This document shows, piece after piece, positions 50,721-60,455 of a stretch of DNA of 64,000 bases; the stretch's first letter is position 1; each line of letters opens with the position of its first letter. The notes under the pieces were generated by a model. The model saw only the letters and a program-made list of their open reading frames with translations. It was not told where the DNA came from and ran no database searches. The DNA is from Providencia huaxiensis. Lineage in GTDB: Bacteria; Pseudomonadota; Gammaproteobacteria; Enterobacterales; Enterobacteriaceae. The position numbers were made by a program, and so were the translations under genes. The stretch spans positions 2,914,001 through 2,978,000 of the forward strand of contig NZ_CP031123.2 of the NCBI RefSeq assembly GCF_002843235.3. Direction: 5' to 3'.

Positions 50721-52778
50721 TTAGAAATTATAGGTTACGCCACCATTCACATTAAACCCCATACCGGGGAATAAGGTACTGTCTTTTGCGGTGACGGTTT
50801 GGTTAGCAACCGATGTTGTCGCATAATGTTCATCCGTTAAATTATCCATCGATAAATACACAGACCACTGCTCTGTTGGCTTATAACTGCCTTTAAGTCC
50901 CAGTACGGCATAATGTTTACGTTTTTGAATATCAAGGTTGTTTTGGTGGTCAACAGCCATATCTGTTGGCGCCCAATGAATATTCGGTCCAACACTCCAA
51001 TCCCCAATTTCATATAGCACCTCAGCAGCGACAATATTGCGTGGAATACCTGCGATATAGTTGCCATTATATTCTCCGCCCATAAAGCGAAAATCGTTAT
51101 AAGTCCAAGAAACTCGGTAATTAATATCTCCCGGCCCTGCGCCAACGCGTCCTGCAAGCCCTGCTTCTAAACCTTGATGGCGAGTTTTCGCGGCATAATT
51201 AAACACGCCCACGACAGTCCCTGCACTGTCATAAGTGGTGATATACTCATCTTTAATTTGGCTACGATACAGCGCTAAGTTCCATTTCAACGCATCCGTG
51301 ATATCCCCTTCCCCTCCAATTTCATAAGTGATGGCTTTTTGTGGTGAAAGTTTCGTCAATTTTCCATTGCTGGAGTTAATAATTTCCCAAAATGTCGCTG
51401 GTTCTTCACTCGCACTGATATTGGCAAAGTAGCGCTGACTTTCTGTTGGGCGCCAAATAACACCCGCTTTTGGTGTCCAAAATGTCCAACTTTGGTCTAA
51501 CGACAAATGACTTTGCCGTTTTTCAACATCACGGCGTGCATGCGTACCTTTGACATCTAAATTAACTGTCACGGTTGGCGTAATATGTAAATCCACCCCA
51601 ACACTGCCGTAGAGGTTTTCAGCTCGGCCATCATATTTACCTATTTTTGTTTTGTCTGCTGGTGTTCCTTTACGGTTTTGCATTAATTCGGTCTGCAAGG
51701 TCATTTGGTCCCAAGCAAGTGCCGTGCGATAAGTAACGGGTTCAGTTTCAATATTATAGGTAAATTGCAGCCCTTCACTGTGGCTGCGGCTAAAGCGATA
51801 GTACGCAGGGGTGGTAAAATTATCATGGGTACGAATGTGCCAAACTCCTGCGCCAATCGCTTGGTTATCCACTTGCCAGTCAGAGCGGTTAGCCACTCGC
51901 AATTGCTCAACATTACGGTGTGGGTCACGCAACCATACCATCGGGTACACATCCGTTGGGTTATTATTTAGTACCTCTTCGGAAACGGGCCCTGCAACGT
52001 CAAAACGCAAGTCTGTCCAGCTCAACCAAGTTCGGTTTTCAAAGTTATCGGTCACATAACCAAAGTTACTGCGTAAAGTTTTGCGTTGAGAAGAAGAATG
52101 TTTTCGATAACCATCAAAATGGTCGTAGGTAAAATTAACACGACCATCAAGTACCCCATCGTCAGAAACACCACCGAATGCCGTTTGCAACCCTTCGCGC
52201 CCATGAGAGCCGTACTCATAGCGTAGTCGGCCTTGTTCGTTTCGACCTGTGTAAGAGAGCACGTCCAATTCTCCCCCCAAACTATTGCTCTGTGGGTTCA
52301 GGCTATTTGCACCACGGCGTACGCTCACCATCCGCGCATCACGCATTTCTAAAGTACTGATATGAAAACTGCCATCTGCATCCGTTGCAGGTAAACCATC
52401 TTGGAGCAGCAACACACCACGGGCAAGCGGTGCGCTTTGCACTCCTGAGCCACGAATATTCAAACGCGGCTGGTCAATCCCTCCAAAGAAATTCTGGATC
52501 ACCAGCCCTGGCTGGTAATCAAGGGCATCTTGTAAAGTCGCAAGGCGAGTCTCTTTTTCGATAACCACTAAATTTGTTCCGCCTGCCACTTTTTCGAGTT
52601 TATCTTTTTCTTGCTGTTCACTCGGTACTAAGCGGCTTTGCCCTGTTGAAGACGTGACGATCAGTTTATCTGCTGTTACTGCTGGTGCAGCGAACCCAAT
52701 TGGTGTCGCCAAAGATCCGATGCCTAAAGTGAGTGCAATACAATGCGCCAATTGGTGCCGTTTTAAACGATAAGACAT
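50721..52778 (-). CDS. TonB-dependent outer membrane receptor
   Basis: 685 residues. Signal peptide ends GFAAPAVTA; a TonB-box-like segment (KLIVTSSTG) follows, then the plug (ATLQDALDYQPGLVIQNFFGGIDQPRLNIRGSG, and QDGLPATDADGSFH). The 22-strand barrel region ends GFNVNGGVTYNF with the terminal Phe. Related to the FecA-like/ferric chelate receptors, but the ligand is not identifiable. A Fur box and the 19-bp dyad precede it, tying it to the importer operon 2.9 kb away. Confidence 0.88.
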   Translation of the reverse strand: MSYRLKRHQLAHCIALTLGIGSLATPIGFAAPAVTADKLIVTSSTGQSRLVPSEQQEKDKLEKVAGGTNLVVIEKETRLATLQDALDYQPGLVIQNFFGGIDQPRLNIRGSGVQSAPLARGVLLLQDGLPATDADGSFHISTLEMRDARMVSVRRGANSLNPQSNSLGGELDVLSYTGRNEQGRLRYEYGSHGREGLQTAFGGVSDDGVLDGRVNFTYDHFDGYRKHSSSQRKTLRSNFGYVTDNFENRTWLSWTDLRFDVAGPVSEEVLNNNPTDVYPMVWLRDPHRNVEQLRVANRSDWQVDNQAIGAGVWHIRTHDNFTTPAYYRFSRSHSEGLQFTYNIETEPVTYRTALAWDQMTLQTELMQNRKGTPADKTKIGKYDGRAENLYGSVGVDLHITPTVTVNLDVKGTHARRDVEKRQSHLSLDQSWTFWTPKAGVIWRPTESQRYFANISASEEPATFWEIINSSNGKLTKLSPQKAITYEIGGEGDITDALKWNLALYRSQIKDEYITTYDSAGTVVGVFNYAAKTRHQGLEAGLAGRVGAGPGDINYRVSWTYNDFRFMGGEYNGNYIAGIPRNIVAAEVLYEIGDWSVGPNIHWAPTDMAVDHQNNLDIQKRKHYAVLGLKGSYKPTEQWSVYLSMDNLTDEHYATTSVANQTVTAKDSTLFPGMGFNVNGGVTYNF

Positions 52779-52795
52779 ATATTCACCCCAATAAT

Positions 52796-52814
52796 AGTAA
52801 TGGTTATCATTTTC
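52796..52814 (-). promoter_or_regulatory. Fur box upstream of the TonB receptor
   Basis: AGTAATGGTTATCATTTTC agrees with GATAATGATTATCATTATC at 15 of 19 positions; it lies 18-36 bases before the receptor start, where bound Fur would block expression in iron-replete cells. Confidence 0.7.
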
Positions 52815-52852
52815 ATTTGAGGGGTTTAAAATAGAGGATGGGAATTGATATC

Positions 52853-52871
52853 CCTATGACATTTGTCAAAA
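52853..52871. promoter_or_regulatory. 19-bp shared dyad, copy 2
   Basis: CCTATGACATTTGTCAAAA, identical to 49963-49981, about 75 bases upstream of the TonB receptor start and about 165 bases upstream of the S8 peptidase gene. Likely target of the linked Crp/Fnr-family regulator. Confidence 0.7.
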
Positions 52872-53035
52872 CCAAAATAAATTAATTTATGACTTATCTT
52901 GAAATCATAATTTCCATTAAATTCTGTTTAATTATCAATCTTGTCGTAAATACATTTTCTCCTTTAAATAACCTACCCAATTTAATGTTTAGATAATTAA
53001 AAAAATATCAATAACGTAATATAAAAAGAGAATGT

Positions 53036-54583
53036 ATGAATATAAAAACCTTTAAATTTATCGATGGAAATCAAACTGGTATCGTGGTCAATTTTAATAA
53101 TGTAGATAAAAACCCTGTTACCGTGAGTTTATTTTTAGATAATGAAAAAATAGAAACCATATCTACAAATAAATCTCACTATCTTTTCAACATAGATAAA
53201 TCAGGAAGTTACCATGTTTCCATTTCATTTATAGATAGCAACAAGAGCATTTGTCATTTAATTGATAACCCAGTTAGCTATCACCTTTCTCAACAAAACA
53301 TTAAACAAGAAACCAAACCAGAAATAAAATTAAAAACCATCAATCATAAAATAGATGGGATTAACAATTATTTTCTCGAGATCAAGTTCAAGATAAATAA
53401 CACACATTTAGTTATGGATACATTATCAACTGAATTAATAAATTCCAAATTAACATTAACTAAGCCAAATATTGAATTACCGACTCAACAATATGAGTAT
53501 CTGAATCTTTATGGTGAAGATAACTTTGATCATTTAGTTGAAATAGCACAAAAACTTGAGCAATTAGATTATGTCAATTATTGCTGCATCTGCCCTGACA
53601 CAACAGACTACCTGCCTCCCAAACTCCCGTTAAATAACCAAATCATAAAAGAAGATGACATCCTCAGTGATGAAATAACCCCAGATTTTTCTGAGTTACA
53701 AAAATATTTAGATGCCCCAATGGGAATGAATGTAAGAGAATCATGGGAAAAAAATATTAATGGCTCGCAAGCAGTTGTACGTCATATGGATTTTGGCGTA
53801 TACCGAAACCATGAAGACCTTAAAGATGCAAACCTCATAGTGGTAAGTAGCCGGTCTGAAACTCAAAATTGTAACCACGGTACCGCGTCAACAGGCTGCG
53901 TAATTGCAACTAAAAATGAATTCGGTGTGACTGGTGTTGCGCATGGTTGCCAATTTTATTTCTATGACACCGACGATTTGGACCGACTTACTGATGATAC
54001 TCAGCCGGGTGACATCGTGAGTTTCGACCTCCAATTTCATATTGATAATAAATTGCTTCCTATCATATCAGTTCGTAATTGGTGGGAAAGGATTAAAATC
54101 ATGGTCGATAAAGGCGCGACTGTTCTTTTAGCGGCTGGTAATGGCGGCTTGGATTTAAGCCAATTCGGGATTATGGATGATTTTGGTGATAATGGCTGCA
54201 TGTTAGTGGGAGCTTGTGACCACCTAACAGGAAAACGCACGTCTTTCTCAAATTATAATCAAAAAAACTCCCTGATTAATTCATGGGGAGACTGGAGCGT
54301 GACTACTACGGGGTATGGCACACTGCAAAAACACCCCGGCAATGACCGAAATTATACCGACAGTTATTCAGGAACATCGAGTGCAACACCGCTGTGTTCA
54401 GGTGCATTAGCGTTAATTCAAGGCTATGCTAAGCAGCATCAAATTATTCTATCTGCGTGGGGAATGCGTGAGCTGATAAGAAAATCGACATATATGGAAG
54501 GCGTTTGTGATGGGATAGGTTACCGACCTAATGTCAATCAGTTATTAGAAGAAATTGATAAACTCGCCCAAATTACTGAATAA
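53036..54583 (+). CDS. S8 (subtilisin-like) serine peptidase without signal peptide
   Basis: 515 residues in markedly AT-rich DNA. The C-terminal half is a subtilase: catalytic Asp252 in RHMDFGVYRNHE, His281 in NCNHGTASTGC, oxyanion Asn369 in LLAAGNGG and Ser448 in YSGTSSATPLCSGA. The N-terminal ~200 residues are beta-rich and repetitive, possibly an Ig-like region (VSLFLDNEKIETISTNKSHYLFN) followed by a propeptide-like segment; no signal peptide or membrane helix is visible. Divergent from the TonB receptor. Possibly exported by a dedicated system or active in the cytoplasm; function unknown. Confidence 0.83.
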   Translation: MNIKTFKFIDGNQTGIVVNFNNVDKNPVTVSLFLDNEKIETISTNKSHYLFNIDKSGSYHVSISFIDSNKSICHLIDNPVSYHLSQQNIKQETKPEIKLKTINHKIDGINNYFLEIKFKINNTHLVMDTLSTELINSKLTLTKPNIELPTQQYEYLNLYGEDNFDHLVEIAQKLEQLDYVNYCCICPDTTDYLPPKLPLNNQIIKEDDILSDEITPDFSELQKYLDAPMGMNVRESWEKNINGSQAVVRHMDFGVYRNHEDLKDANLIVVSSRSETQNCNHGTASTGCVIATKNEFGVTGVAHGCQFYFYDTDDLDRLTDDTQPGDIVSFDLQFHIDNKLLPIISVRNWWERIKIMVDKGATVLLAAGNGGLDLSQFGIMDDFGDNGCMLVGACDHLTGKRTSFSNYNQKNSLINSWGDWSVTTTGYGTLQKHPGNDRNYTDSYSGTSSATPLCSGALALIQGYAKQHQIILSAWGMRELIRKSTYMEGVCDGIGYRPNVNQLLEEIDKLAQITE

Positions 54584-54615
54584 TTCAGTTGTTATTTGGC
54601 CATAATAAGCACCTG

Positions 54616-55227
54616 TTATTTGACTAGTGAAATAACTCGGCTACACACTTTCTCTAATAACGCTTTGTTATGGCTAAAAATAACCATTGCTAGTGGCCGC
54701 TCTTCGGATAACTTCAGTAACAATTGCCAAATCTCTTTTTGCAAATTAGCGTCTAATTGCGCAGTGACCTCATCAGCAATTAAAATTTTCGTTCGCGGGT
54801 CAAGGGCTCGCAGTAACGCAATACGAGCAAGCTCACCACCGGATAACTCACTGGGAAGCCTTTCTAGCCAAGCAGGTTTAATTGAAAAACGTGCTAACCA
54901 ATGGGAGTCTGGCTGCCAAGCATCAAACAAACTCGCACCGACCTTACGGTATGGGTTAAAACTTTTTTCTGGATGCTGAGGGACTAATTGAATCGGGCAA
55001 TAGCCTTGTTGAGGTAGCCGTCGCCCTTCAAACAAAATGGTTCCTTGAGATGCCTTTTGCCACTGAGCCAATACTCGGCCCAACGTAGTTTTACCAAACC
55101 CACTAGGCGCAGAGATCCCAAGGCGTTCACCGCTAGCGAGTGATAAGTTAAAGCCATCCCACAGCCGCCGCCCACCTTGTTCAATGGATAAATTATTTAC
55201 TTGTAAAATAGGTTCAGTGATACTCAT
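54616..55227 (-). CDS. Opp/Nik-type ABC importer ATPase, second subunit (NikE/DppF-like)
   Basis: 203 residues, short for the family (usually about 260-330). Walker A SAPSGFGKTTLGRVL, signature LSGGELARIALLRAL, Walker B ILIADEVTAQLD and switch SHNKALLEK. It lacks the C-terminal oligopeptide-family extension, as the nickel-type ATPases often do. Overlaps the preceding ATPase gene by 4 bases. Convergent with the S8 peptidase gene. Confidence 0.85.
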   Translation of the reverse strand: MSITEPILQVNNLSIEQGGRRLWDGFNLSLASGERLGISAPSGFGKTTLGRVLAQWQKASQGTILFEGRRLPQQGYCPIQLVPQHPEKSFNPYRKVGASLFDAWQPDSHWLARFSIKPAWLERLPSELSGGELARIALLRALDPRTKILIADEVTAQLDANLQKEIWQLLLKLSEERPLAMVIFSHNKALLEKVCSRVISLVK

Positions 55228-56000
55228 TTACTTGCCATAAATTGATGTTCCGGTAACGCATTCCACAACGACTGCAGCCATTTTCCACCGCCACCTTGTT
55301 GTAGCGTTTGGCTACTTAACACTTCTTCCAATGCTCCGTTACGCAATAAGGCAATACGGTCAGCAAAACGCACTGCCATGGACAAATCATGGGTGACCCA
55401 TAAAACACCTCGGCCATCGTGGCAGAGCGATTTAATGTTTTCGAGTAGCTGCATAGCATGGTCATCATCCAACCATGATGAAATTTCATCCGCTAAAATA
55501 TATTGTGCGCAGGAGAGTGTCGCACTGCTGGCAAGTACCCGTTTTGCCATTCCACCAGATAACTGGTTTGGGTAGCTATCCACGAGTGAGCTTTGTAGAT
55601 TATATTGCTGTAAATGCCGCGCGACATCGTGCATTTTAATGTGCTGCCCACTTAACACAGCGGCACGTTCTAATTGTGGGCCGATACGAATTAACGGATT
55701 AAGTGCGCTAACCCCTTGAGGGATATAACATAATGCGTTACCACGGTGCTGCGCTTTGTTTTGTTCGGTCAGTTTTTTACCATTAAGGTGAATACCGCCA
55801 CGACAGCGCATATTATGGGGAAGCAACCCCAAAACACTCTGTAATAACAAGCTCTTACCTTCTCCGCTCCCACCTACCAGTGCAACCATCTCACCGGGCT
55901 GAATATCCAAGGAAATCCCTTGTAGTAATGGCGCCCAACGTTTACGCCCTAACCAACGAAATTGCGCGACATCCACGGTGAGATTATCAAGACTCAACAT
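55224..56000 (-). CDS. Opp/Nik-type ABC importer ATPase, first subunit (NikD/DppD-like)
   Basis: 258 residues from the ATG at 56000, preceded by AAGGGGG; an in-frame ATG at 56018 has no ribosome site. Walker A LVGGSGEGKSLLLQSVLG, Q-loop YIPQGVSALNPL, signature LSGGMAKRVLASSATL, Walker B YILADEISSWLD and switch WVTHDLSMAV. Walker B ends in Asp-Glu as required. The start overlaps the permease stop by 7 bases. Confidence 0.85.
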   Translation of the reverse strand: MLSLDNLTVDVAQFRWLGRKRWAPLLQGISLDIQPGEMVALVGGSGEGKSLLLQSVLGLLPHNMRCRGGIHLNGKKLTEQNKAQHRGNALCYIPQGVSALNPLIRIGPQLERAAVLSGQHIKMHDVARHLQQYNLQSSLVDSYPNQLSGGMAKRVLASSATLSCAQYILADEISSWLDDDHAMQLLENIKSLCHDGRGVLWVTHDLSMAVRFADRIALLRNGALEEVLSSQTLQQGGGGKWLQSLWNALPEHQFMASK

Positions 56001-56806
56001 ACGGCCCCCTTCAACCATAACTGCTGCAAGGCTTTGGCAAATTGGTCAAATAATAACACTAATCCAACTAAGGCAACGCCTGGAAAAACCACCAGCCACC
56101 AAGCTCCTGTGCTGAGATAACGCAACGCATCAGACAATAAAATGCCCAGTGAGGGCTCATGGGGCGATAAACCAAAACCTAAAAAACTTAATGCTGCGCT
56201 GTGTAATACTGCGTGGGGAAACATTAATAACGTTCCTACCATCCATTGCGGCAAAATCATGGGTAAGTAGTGATAGCGCCAGCGATAAAATGCACTGTTA
56301 CCAATACGTTGAGATAACATAATGTAATCTGACTGGCTAACTCGTTGTAACTCCGAACGTAAAATTAAGGCTAGTTTTGGCCAATGTGTCAGTGCAACCG
56401 CCCAAATAACCCCCATTTTTCCGCCTCCCAACGTGAAACAAATCAATACCAGCAATAAAAGATGGGGTAATGCCAACATGGCATCAATAATACCACGCAC
56501 CACATAGTCCATGGCTTTGCTTATTGAAGATAACCCCGCCATGACAAGTGCAATAAAACCACTGGTAATGGCAGCCATAAGGCCGATTTGCAAACTGGTT
56601 GCCACACCTTGAAAGGTTCTGGCAAATAAGTCACGCCCTAAATTATCTGTACCAAATAGATGTGCCCACGACGGAGGCAGCCGCCTATCGAGTAAATTCA
56701 TTTCAATATCATTGAGGGAGAAACCAAACGCATAGATACTGACGATGACCAATAAAAGCAACGAGAAAGCTAACTTAAGCAAAGCGCGATTCGGGTTATA
56801 TGTCAT
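55994..56806 (-). CDS. Opp/Nik-type ABC importer permease (NikC/DppC-like)
   Basis: 270 residues, about six helices. Conserved N-terminal HLFGTDNLGRDLFARTFQG and the EAA-type loop around SAALSFLGFGLSPHEPSLGILLSDA mark it as the C-type permease of the dipeptide/nickel family. Starts 2 bases after the NikB-like stop. Confidence 0.88.
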   Translation of the reverse strand: MTYNPNRALLKLAFSLLLLVIVSIYAFGFSLNDIEMNLLDRRLPPSWAHLFGTDNLGRDLFARTFQGVATSLQIGLMAAITSGFIALVMAGLSSISKAMDYVVRGIIDAMLALPHLLLLVLICFTLGGGKMGVIWAVALTHWPKLALILRSELQRVSQSDYIMLSQRIGNSAFYRWRYHYLPMILPQWMVGTLLMFPHAVLHSAALSFLGFGLSPHEPSLGILLSDALRYLSTGAWWLVVFPGVALVGLVLLFDQFAKALQQLWLKGAVC

Positions 56807-56808
56807 GA

Positions 56809-57771
56809 CTACCTCATCACTCCCTTATTCACTTTTTTTAGCAAGCTGTCGGCTACCGTATTGCTAAAAAATATTAGCGCAGCACATAACATCACGATCC
56901 CCATCAATAAGGGAATGTCTCCACGTAGCCCCGCATCAATCGTCGCCTGACCTAAGCCTGGATAGGCAAAAACTTTCTCTGCTAATAATGCCCCGCTTAA
57001 TAACTCACCAATAGACGCAAACTGTAAACAAATTGCGGGGGTGATGGCATGCTTTAGGACATGAAAGCCTATCATCGACCAGCCTTTATCTCCTTGGGCT
57101 TGTGCATAATGAATAAATTCACTGCTCATCACCTCAACCACTTTGGCACGTGTATGCAGTGCGATATTGCCGACGCCTAACATACCCAACGCAATGACAG
57201 GTAAAACCAGGTGATGAAGTTTTTGTGAAAATGTTGCCGTTTGCTCATCCAAGCCTATCGGCCAAGCACAGCATATCGGCGCCCACTGTAATGTCACCGC
57301 AAACAGAGACAACAACAGCAAACCCACCCAAAAAACAGGAATTGAAGCAAGTAAATAGCATAACGTTGAAATAAGTTTGTCTGGCCAGCGGTTTAAATAA
57401 CGTCCCGCGACCAAACCCAACGCAAAACCAACAACGCCAGAGAACAGCCAAGAACTAATAAGTAGGGCTAAAGAAGGCACAAGGCGGTCAGCAATCACTT
57501 GAATTACTGGGGTGTTATAGAGCATGGAATAGCCCAAATCCCCCTGTAAGACTTGCGAAAACCAGCGCCAGAACTGAACCCACAGTGGCTGATCAAGCCC
57601 CCATAGAGCAGCAATGAGCGCATATTGCTCAGGGGGAACGTGCAGTAAGTCATTGCCGATATAGGCTTTTATTGGATCAATAGGCGAGTAACTCAGCAGG
57701 ATAAAAATTCCTGCTGCCGTTACGGTTAATAAGCAAATAAATCGTAATAAAAGCCCGAGTGCGGTTCGCAT
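56809..57771 (-). CDS. Opp/Nik-type ABC importer permease (NikB/DppB-like)
   Basis: 320 residues from the ATG at 57771, which overlaps the binding-protein stop as TAATG, a common coupling signal; an ATG seven codons upstream is an alternative. Conserved features: SYSPIDPIKAYIG, GLDQPLWVQFWRWFSQVLQGDLGYSM, and LLSGALLAEKVFAYPGLGQATIDA. Six membrane helices. Confidence 0.88.
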   Translation of the reverse strand: MRTALGLLLRFICLLTVTAAGIFILLSYSPIDPIKAYIGNDLLHVPPEQYALIAALWGLDQPLWVQFWRWFSQVLQGDLGYSMLYNTPVIQVIADRLVPSLALLISSWLFSGVVGFALGLVAGRYLNRWPDKLISTLCYLLASIPVFWVGLLLLSLFAVTLQWAPICCAWPIGLDEQTATFSQKLHHLVLPVIALGMLGVGNIALHTRAKVVEVMSSEFIHYAQAQGDKGWSMIGFHVLKHAITPAICLQFASIGELLSGALLAEKVFAYPGLGQATIDAGLRGDIPLLMGIVMLCAALIFFSNTVADSLLKKVNKGVMR

Positions 57772-59348
57772 TACTGACAGGTCCACGCCCATTCATCGAC
57801 ATTATTTAACACTGACCAAGAGCCGTGAATTTCAGGGGCACTGGTGCCTAAATCAACACAATTATTCAGTAAATAAATATGTTGCAGGTTCATCAACCAA
57901 GCCCATGGGGCATCACCTTTAATACCCACCCCTGTGTTACCGTTCCAATCCACTTGTTGCCATAACGGGATCGCTGCGTCTTGGTCAGCTTGCGCTAACG
58001 CTTTTTCAATCAATTGATCGACTTCAGCATTTTTATAATAACCCGGGTTGTAAAAGCCAACACCCGCAGCCTTGCTGCTGTAATTATGGACAATCTCCAT
58101 CGGGTCTAAGCTTCCCCAACCAAACAGTGTTGGATTCGCATGCATATTGAGTTCAACGGTTTCCCAGCTCCCCGATTTTAAATCCATTTCGATACCAATC
58201 GGTTTTAAGCTTGAACGAATAGCCTGAGCCAAATCGCGGCGTGTGGTATCGCCACTCGCATACCATAAGGTTAGCTTAGCCACTTTACCGTCTTTTTCCC
58301 TTAAGCCATCTTTGTTTAGCGTCCACCCCGCCTCTTCTAAAATGGATTTCGCTTTCTCAAGATCGCCATCTTTAAAAGCGGAGTCTGGGTTATTCCATGG
58401 CAGCCCCGCGACGCCGGTATAAGCCGGTACGGCAAAGCCTTCCAATACAGATTCTGCCAATAGTTTACGGTCAAGTGCATAGTTAATCGCTTTACGGACA
58501 GCAACATCAGAAGTGATGTCGTTACCGATAGGGTTACCTTGAGCATCTTTCTCACCCGCAGGTGGAATTGGGAAAGAGATACCGCGATTTTCCACACTAT
58601 AGCGTTCAACCAATTTCATATTTTTCACATTATTGGCATTTGCCGCTACCGCAGCGGGAATACGGACGATTTCCAGTTGATTGCTTTGTGCTGCAGCAAA
58701 GGCCGCATCTTCATCAAGGAAAACAAAGACCATTTTACCAAAGGCATTTTTTGGCCCTGCATAATATGGATTTTGCTCAACAATCAGTTGCTGCCCCGGC
58801 TGGAATGCGACTAAGCGATAAGGGCCTGCGCCAATCGGGTTATGTGCATAGGTTTTCGCATCATATTTATCGGCACAAACAATCCCTAACGAGCCTAGTA
58901 CATTCACAAAGGTACTTTGTGGGGAAGATAACGTGATTTTTACGGTGAGTGGGTCAATTTCCTCTGCTTTGGCAAAGTTGCCCATGTCCACCTTACCGCC
59001 ACTTGCTGCGGCATTGTTATAGGTAAAAACCACATCTTTGGCGGTCAATGGAGAGCCATCGGAAAATTTTAAGCCTTTTTTCAGCTTGAGTGTCCACTGT
59101 TTACCATCTGCATTATGTTGATAACTTTCAAGCATATAGCTATGCCATGAAAGGTCAGCTTTTTGTTTCAGTAATGGGCTATGCAACAGTAGGTAGCTGC
59201 CGTGGCTCCACCCAAGCATAGGGTCAAAACCTTCAGTCGGCTCTGAGCCAATCGCTAAACGTAAGGTTTGTGATTGAGTAGGTTCCACAGCTTGAGCTTG
59301 CAGTGTGAGCCCCATCAGGCACATTGCTGCAACGATATTTTTAATCAT
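57771..59348 (-). CDS. Family 5 extracellular binding protein, probable nickel importer component (NikA/YntA-like)
   Basis: 525 residues, signal peptide ending LQAQAVEP. SBP_bac_5 fold: LRLAIGSEPTEGFDPMLGWSHG, the WTLKLKKGLKFSDGSPLTAKDVVFTY signature, and a long second lobe. First gene of a five-gene importer in nikABCDE order. The adjacent ureR and urease operon, which needs nickel, and the known YntABCDE nickel importers beside urease in Yersinia, suggest nickel rather than peptides; the sequence alone does not prove it. The 216-base gap from ureR shows no convincing terminator. Confidence 0.82.
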   Translation of the reverse strand: MIKNIVAAMCLMGLTLQAQAVEPTQSQTLRLAIGSEPTEGFDPMLGWSHGSYLLLHSPLLKQKADLSWHSYMLESYQHNADGKQWTLKLKKGLKFSDGSPLTAKDVVFTYNNAAASGGKVDMGNFAKAEEIDPLTVKITLSSPQSTFVNVLGSLGIVCADKYDAKTYAHNPIGAGPYRLVAFQPGQQLIVEQNPYYAGPKNAFGKMVFVFLDEDAAFAAAQSNQLEIVRIPAAVAANANNVKNMKLVERYSVENRGISFPIPPAGEKDAQGNPIGNDITSDVAVRKAINYALDRKLLAESVLEGFAVPAYTGVAGLPWNNPDSAFKDGDLEKAKSILEEAGWTLNKDGLREKDGKVAKLTLWYASGDTTRRDLAQAIRSSLKPIGIEMDLKSGSWETVELNMHANPTLFGWGSLDPMEIVHNYSSKAAGVGFYNPGYYKNAEVDQLIEKALAQADQDAAIPLWQQVDWNGNTGVGIKGDAPWAWLMNLQHIYLLNNCVDLGTSAPEIHGSWSVLNNVDEWAWTCQ

Positions 59349-59564
59349 ACATCCCTCTATAGATAGGTTTTATTTTTTATTTCAAACCACCAATGTCGTT
59401 ATTTTCATTGATGTCGCTATCGGTGAGATATTTACTAAGTGTAAGGTAGCAAATATGAGTTATATTAAATTTAATGTCTTGATTGCTAGGCGCTACATCA
59501 ATAGAACAGCGAATTTAATCGAGAAACCGCTAAAATTAAGTCGTTATTTGACCTACCTTAACAA

Positions 59565-60455
59565 CTACTCATCTATTTCTTTGTCAAATTCAATTGGGTT
59601 AGAACGCAAGGACAAATTAGTAATAAAATTAGGGTCATTCGACTGCCTTGATTGCAACCGAAACTGGGAAGGTGTCATATTATATTTTCGCTTAAAAACA
59701 TCACAAAAATAAGCATTGCTACCAAAGCCGCAGCGATGACTAATTTGAAAAACAGAATAGTTCGAAAACGTCAAATAATTCAACGCCATCCCCATGCGAA
59801 CATCTAACAATAATTGACGAAAAGACACCCCTTCGCGGTTCAAATGGCGGCGCAATGTTGAAGGTGTCGTAAATAACGCTTTCGCAACATCGTCTAAATG
59901 CCATTTTTTTTGCGGTTCTTGAGTTATCAAATGGGTAATCGCTTGGTTTTTCGGTTCATCATAATTGAAACGAAAAAGATTCAGAATATCGATACCTTCT
60001 TGATATATCGCCATTAAAATAAAATATAGGCTCTGTTTCATTAACAATGCTTCTTGGGATTCACTCTGTTTTTCTAATGGTAAGCATTGTTTTAACAAAC
60101 TAAAGTTATCTCTCACGGTTTCTGGGGGAGAAATATGGTAAATCGGTTGGTGGCTAGTCAGAGGCGCACCAGACTTCATCAATGTTTTCAGTAATAAAAA
60201 TACCGCTTGTAATTCTTCTGCTGACATCGACAAGGTGTGTAACTCAAGCGGCTGCTTCACGGTGTTACACACAATATTGCAGGAAACTTGGCTGTATTTA
60301 GGAATAATTAAGGTGACATCGCTTTCAATTTCAATGGATTGGCCATTGATCACGATATTTCCTTTCGCGCCAGTTAGCATGGCTATCATCGCGCTTTCAA
60401 TATAAAACGCTTTTAACACCATTTGGCTTTTCGAAAGAAAGAATTTATATTCCAT
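59565..60455 (-). CDS. ureR: Urease operon activator UreR, AraC family
   Basis: 296 residues, the size of Proteus/Providencia UreR (about 293). The N-terminal half is a cupin-like urea-sensing region; the C-terminal AraC domain (about 190-290) has two helix-turn-helices, [27 protein letters not shown] and [34 protein letters not shown]. Divergent from ureD across 411 bases with two sites fitting the UreR consensus. Expected to activate ureD and itself when urea is present. Confidence 0.88.
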   Translation of the reverse strand: MEYKFFLSKSQMVLKAFYIESAMIAMLTGAKGNIVINGQSIEIESDVTLIIPKYSQVSCNIVCNTVKQPLELHTLSMSAEELQAVFLLLKTLMKSGAPLTSHQPIYHISPPETVRDNFSLLKQCLPLEKQSESQEALLMKQSLYFILMAIYQEGIDILNLFRFNYDEPKNQAITHLITQEPQKKWHLDDVAKALFTTPSTLRRHLNREGVSFRQLLLDVRMGMALNYLTFSNYSVFQISHRCGFGSNAYFCDVFKRKYNMTPSQFRLQSRQSNDPNFITNLSLRSNPIEFDKEIDE

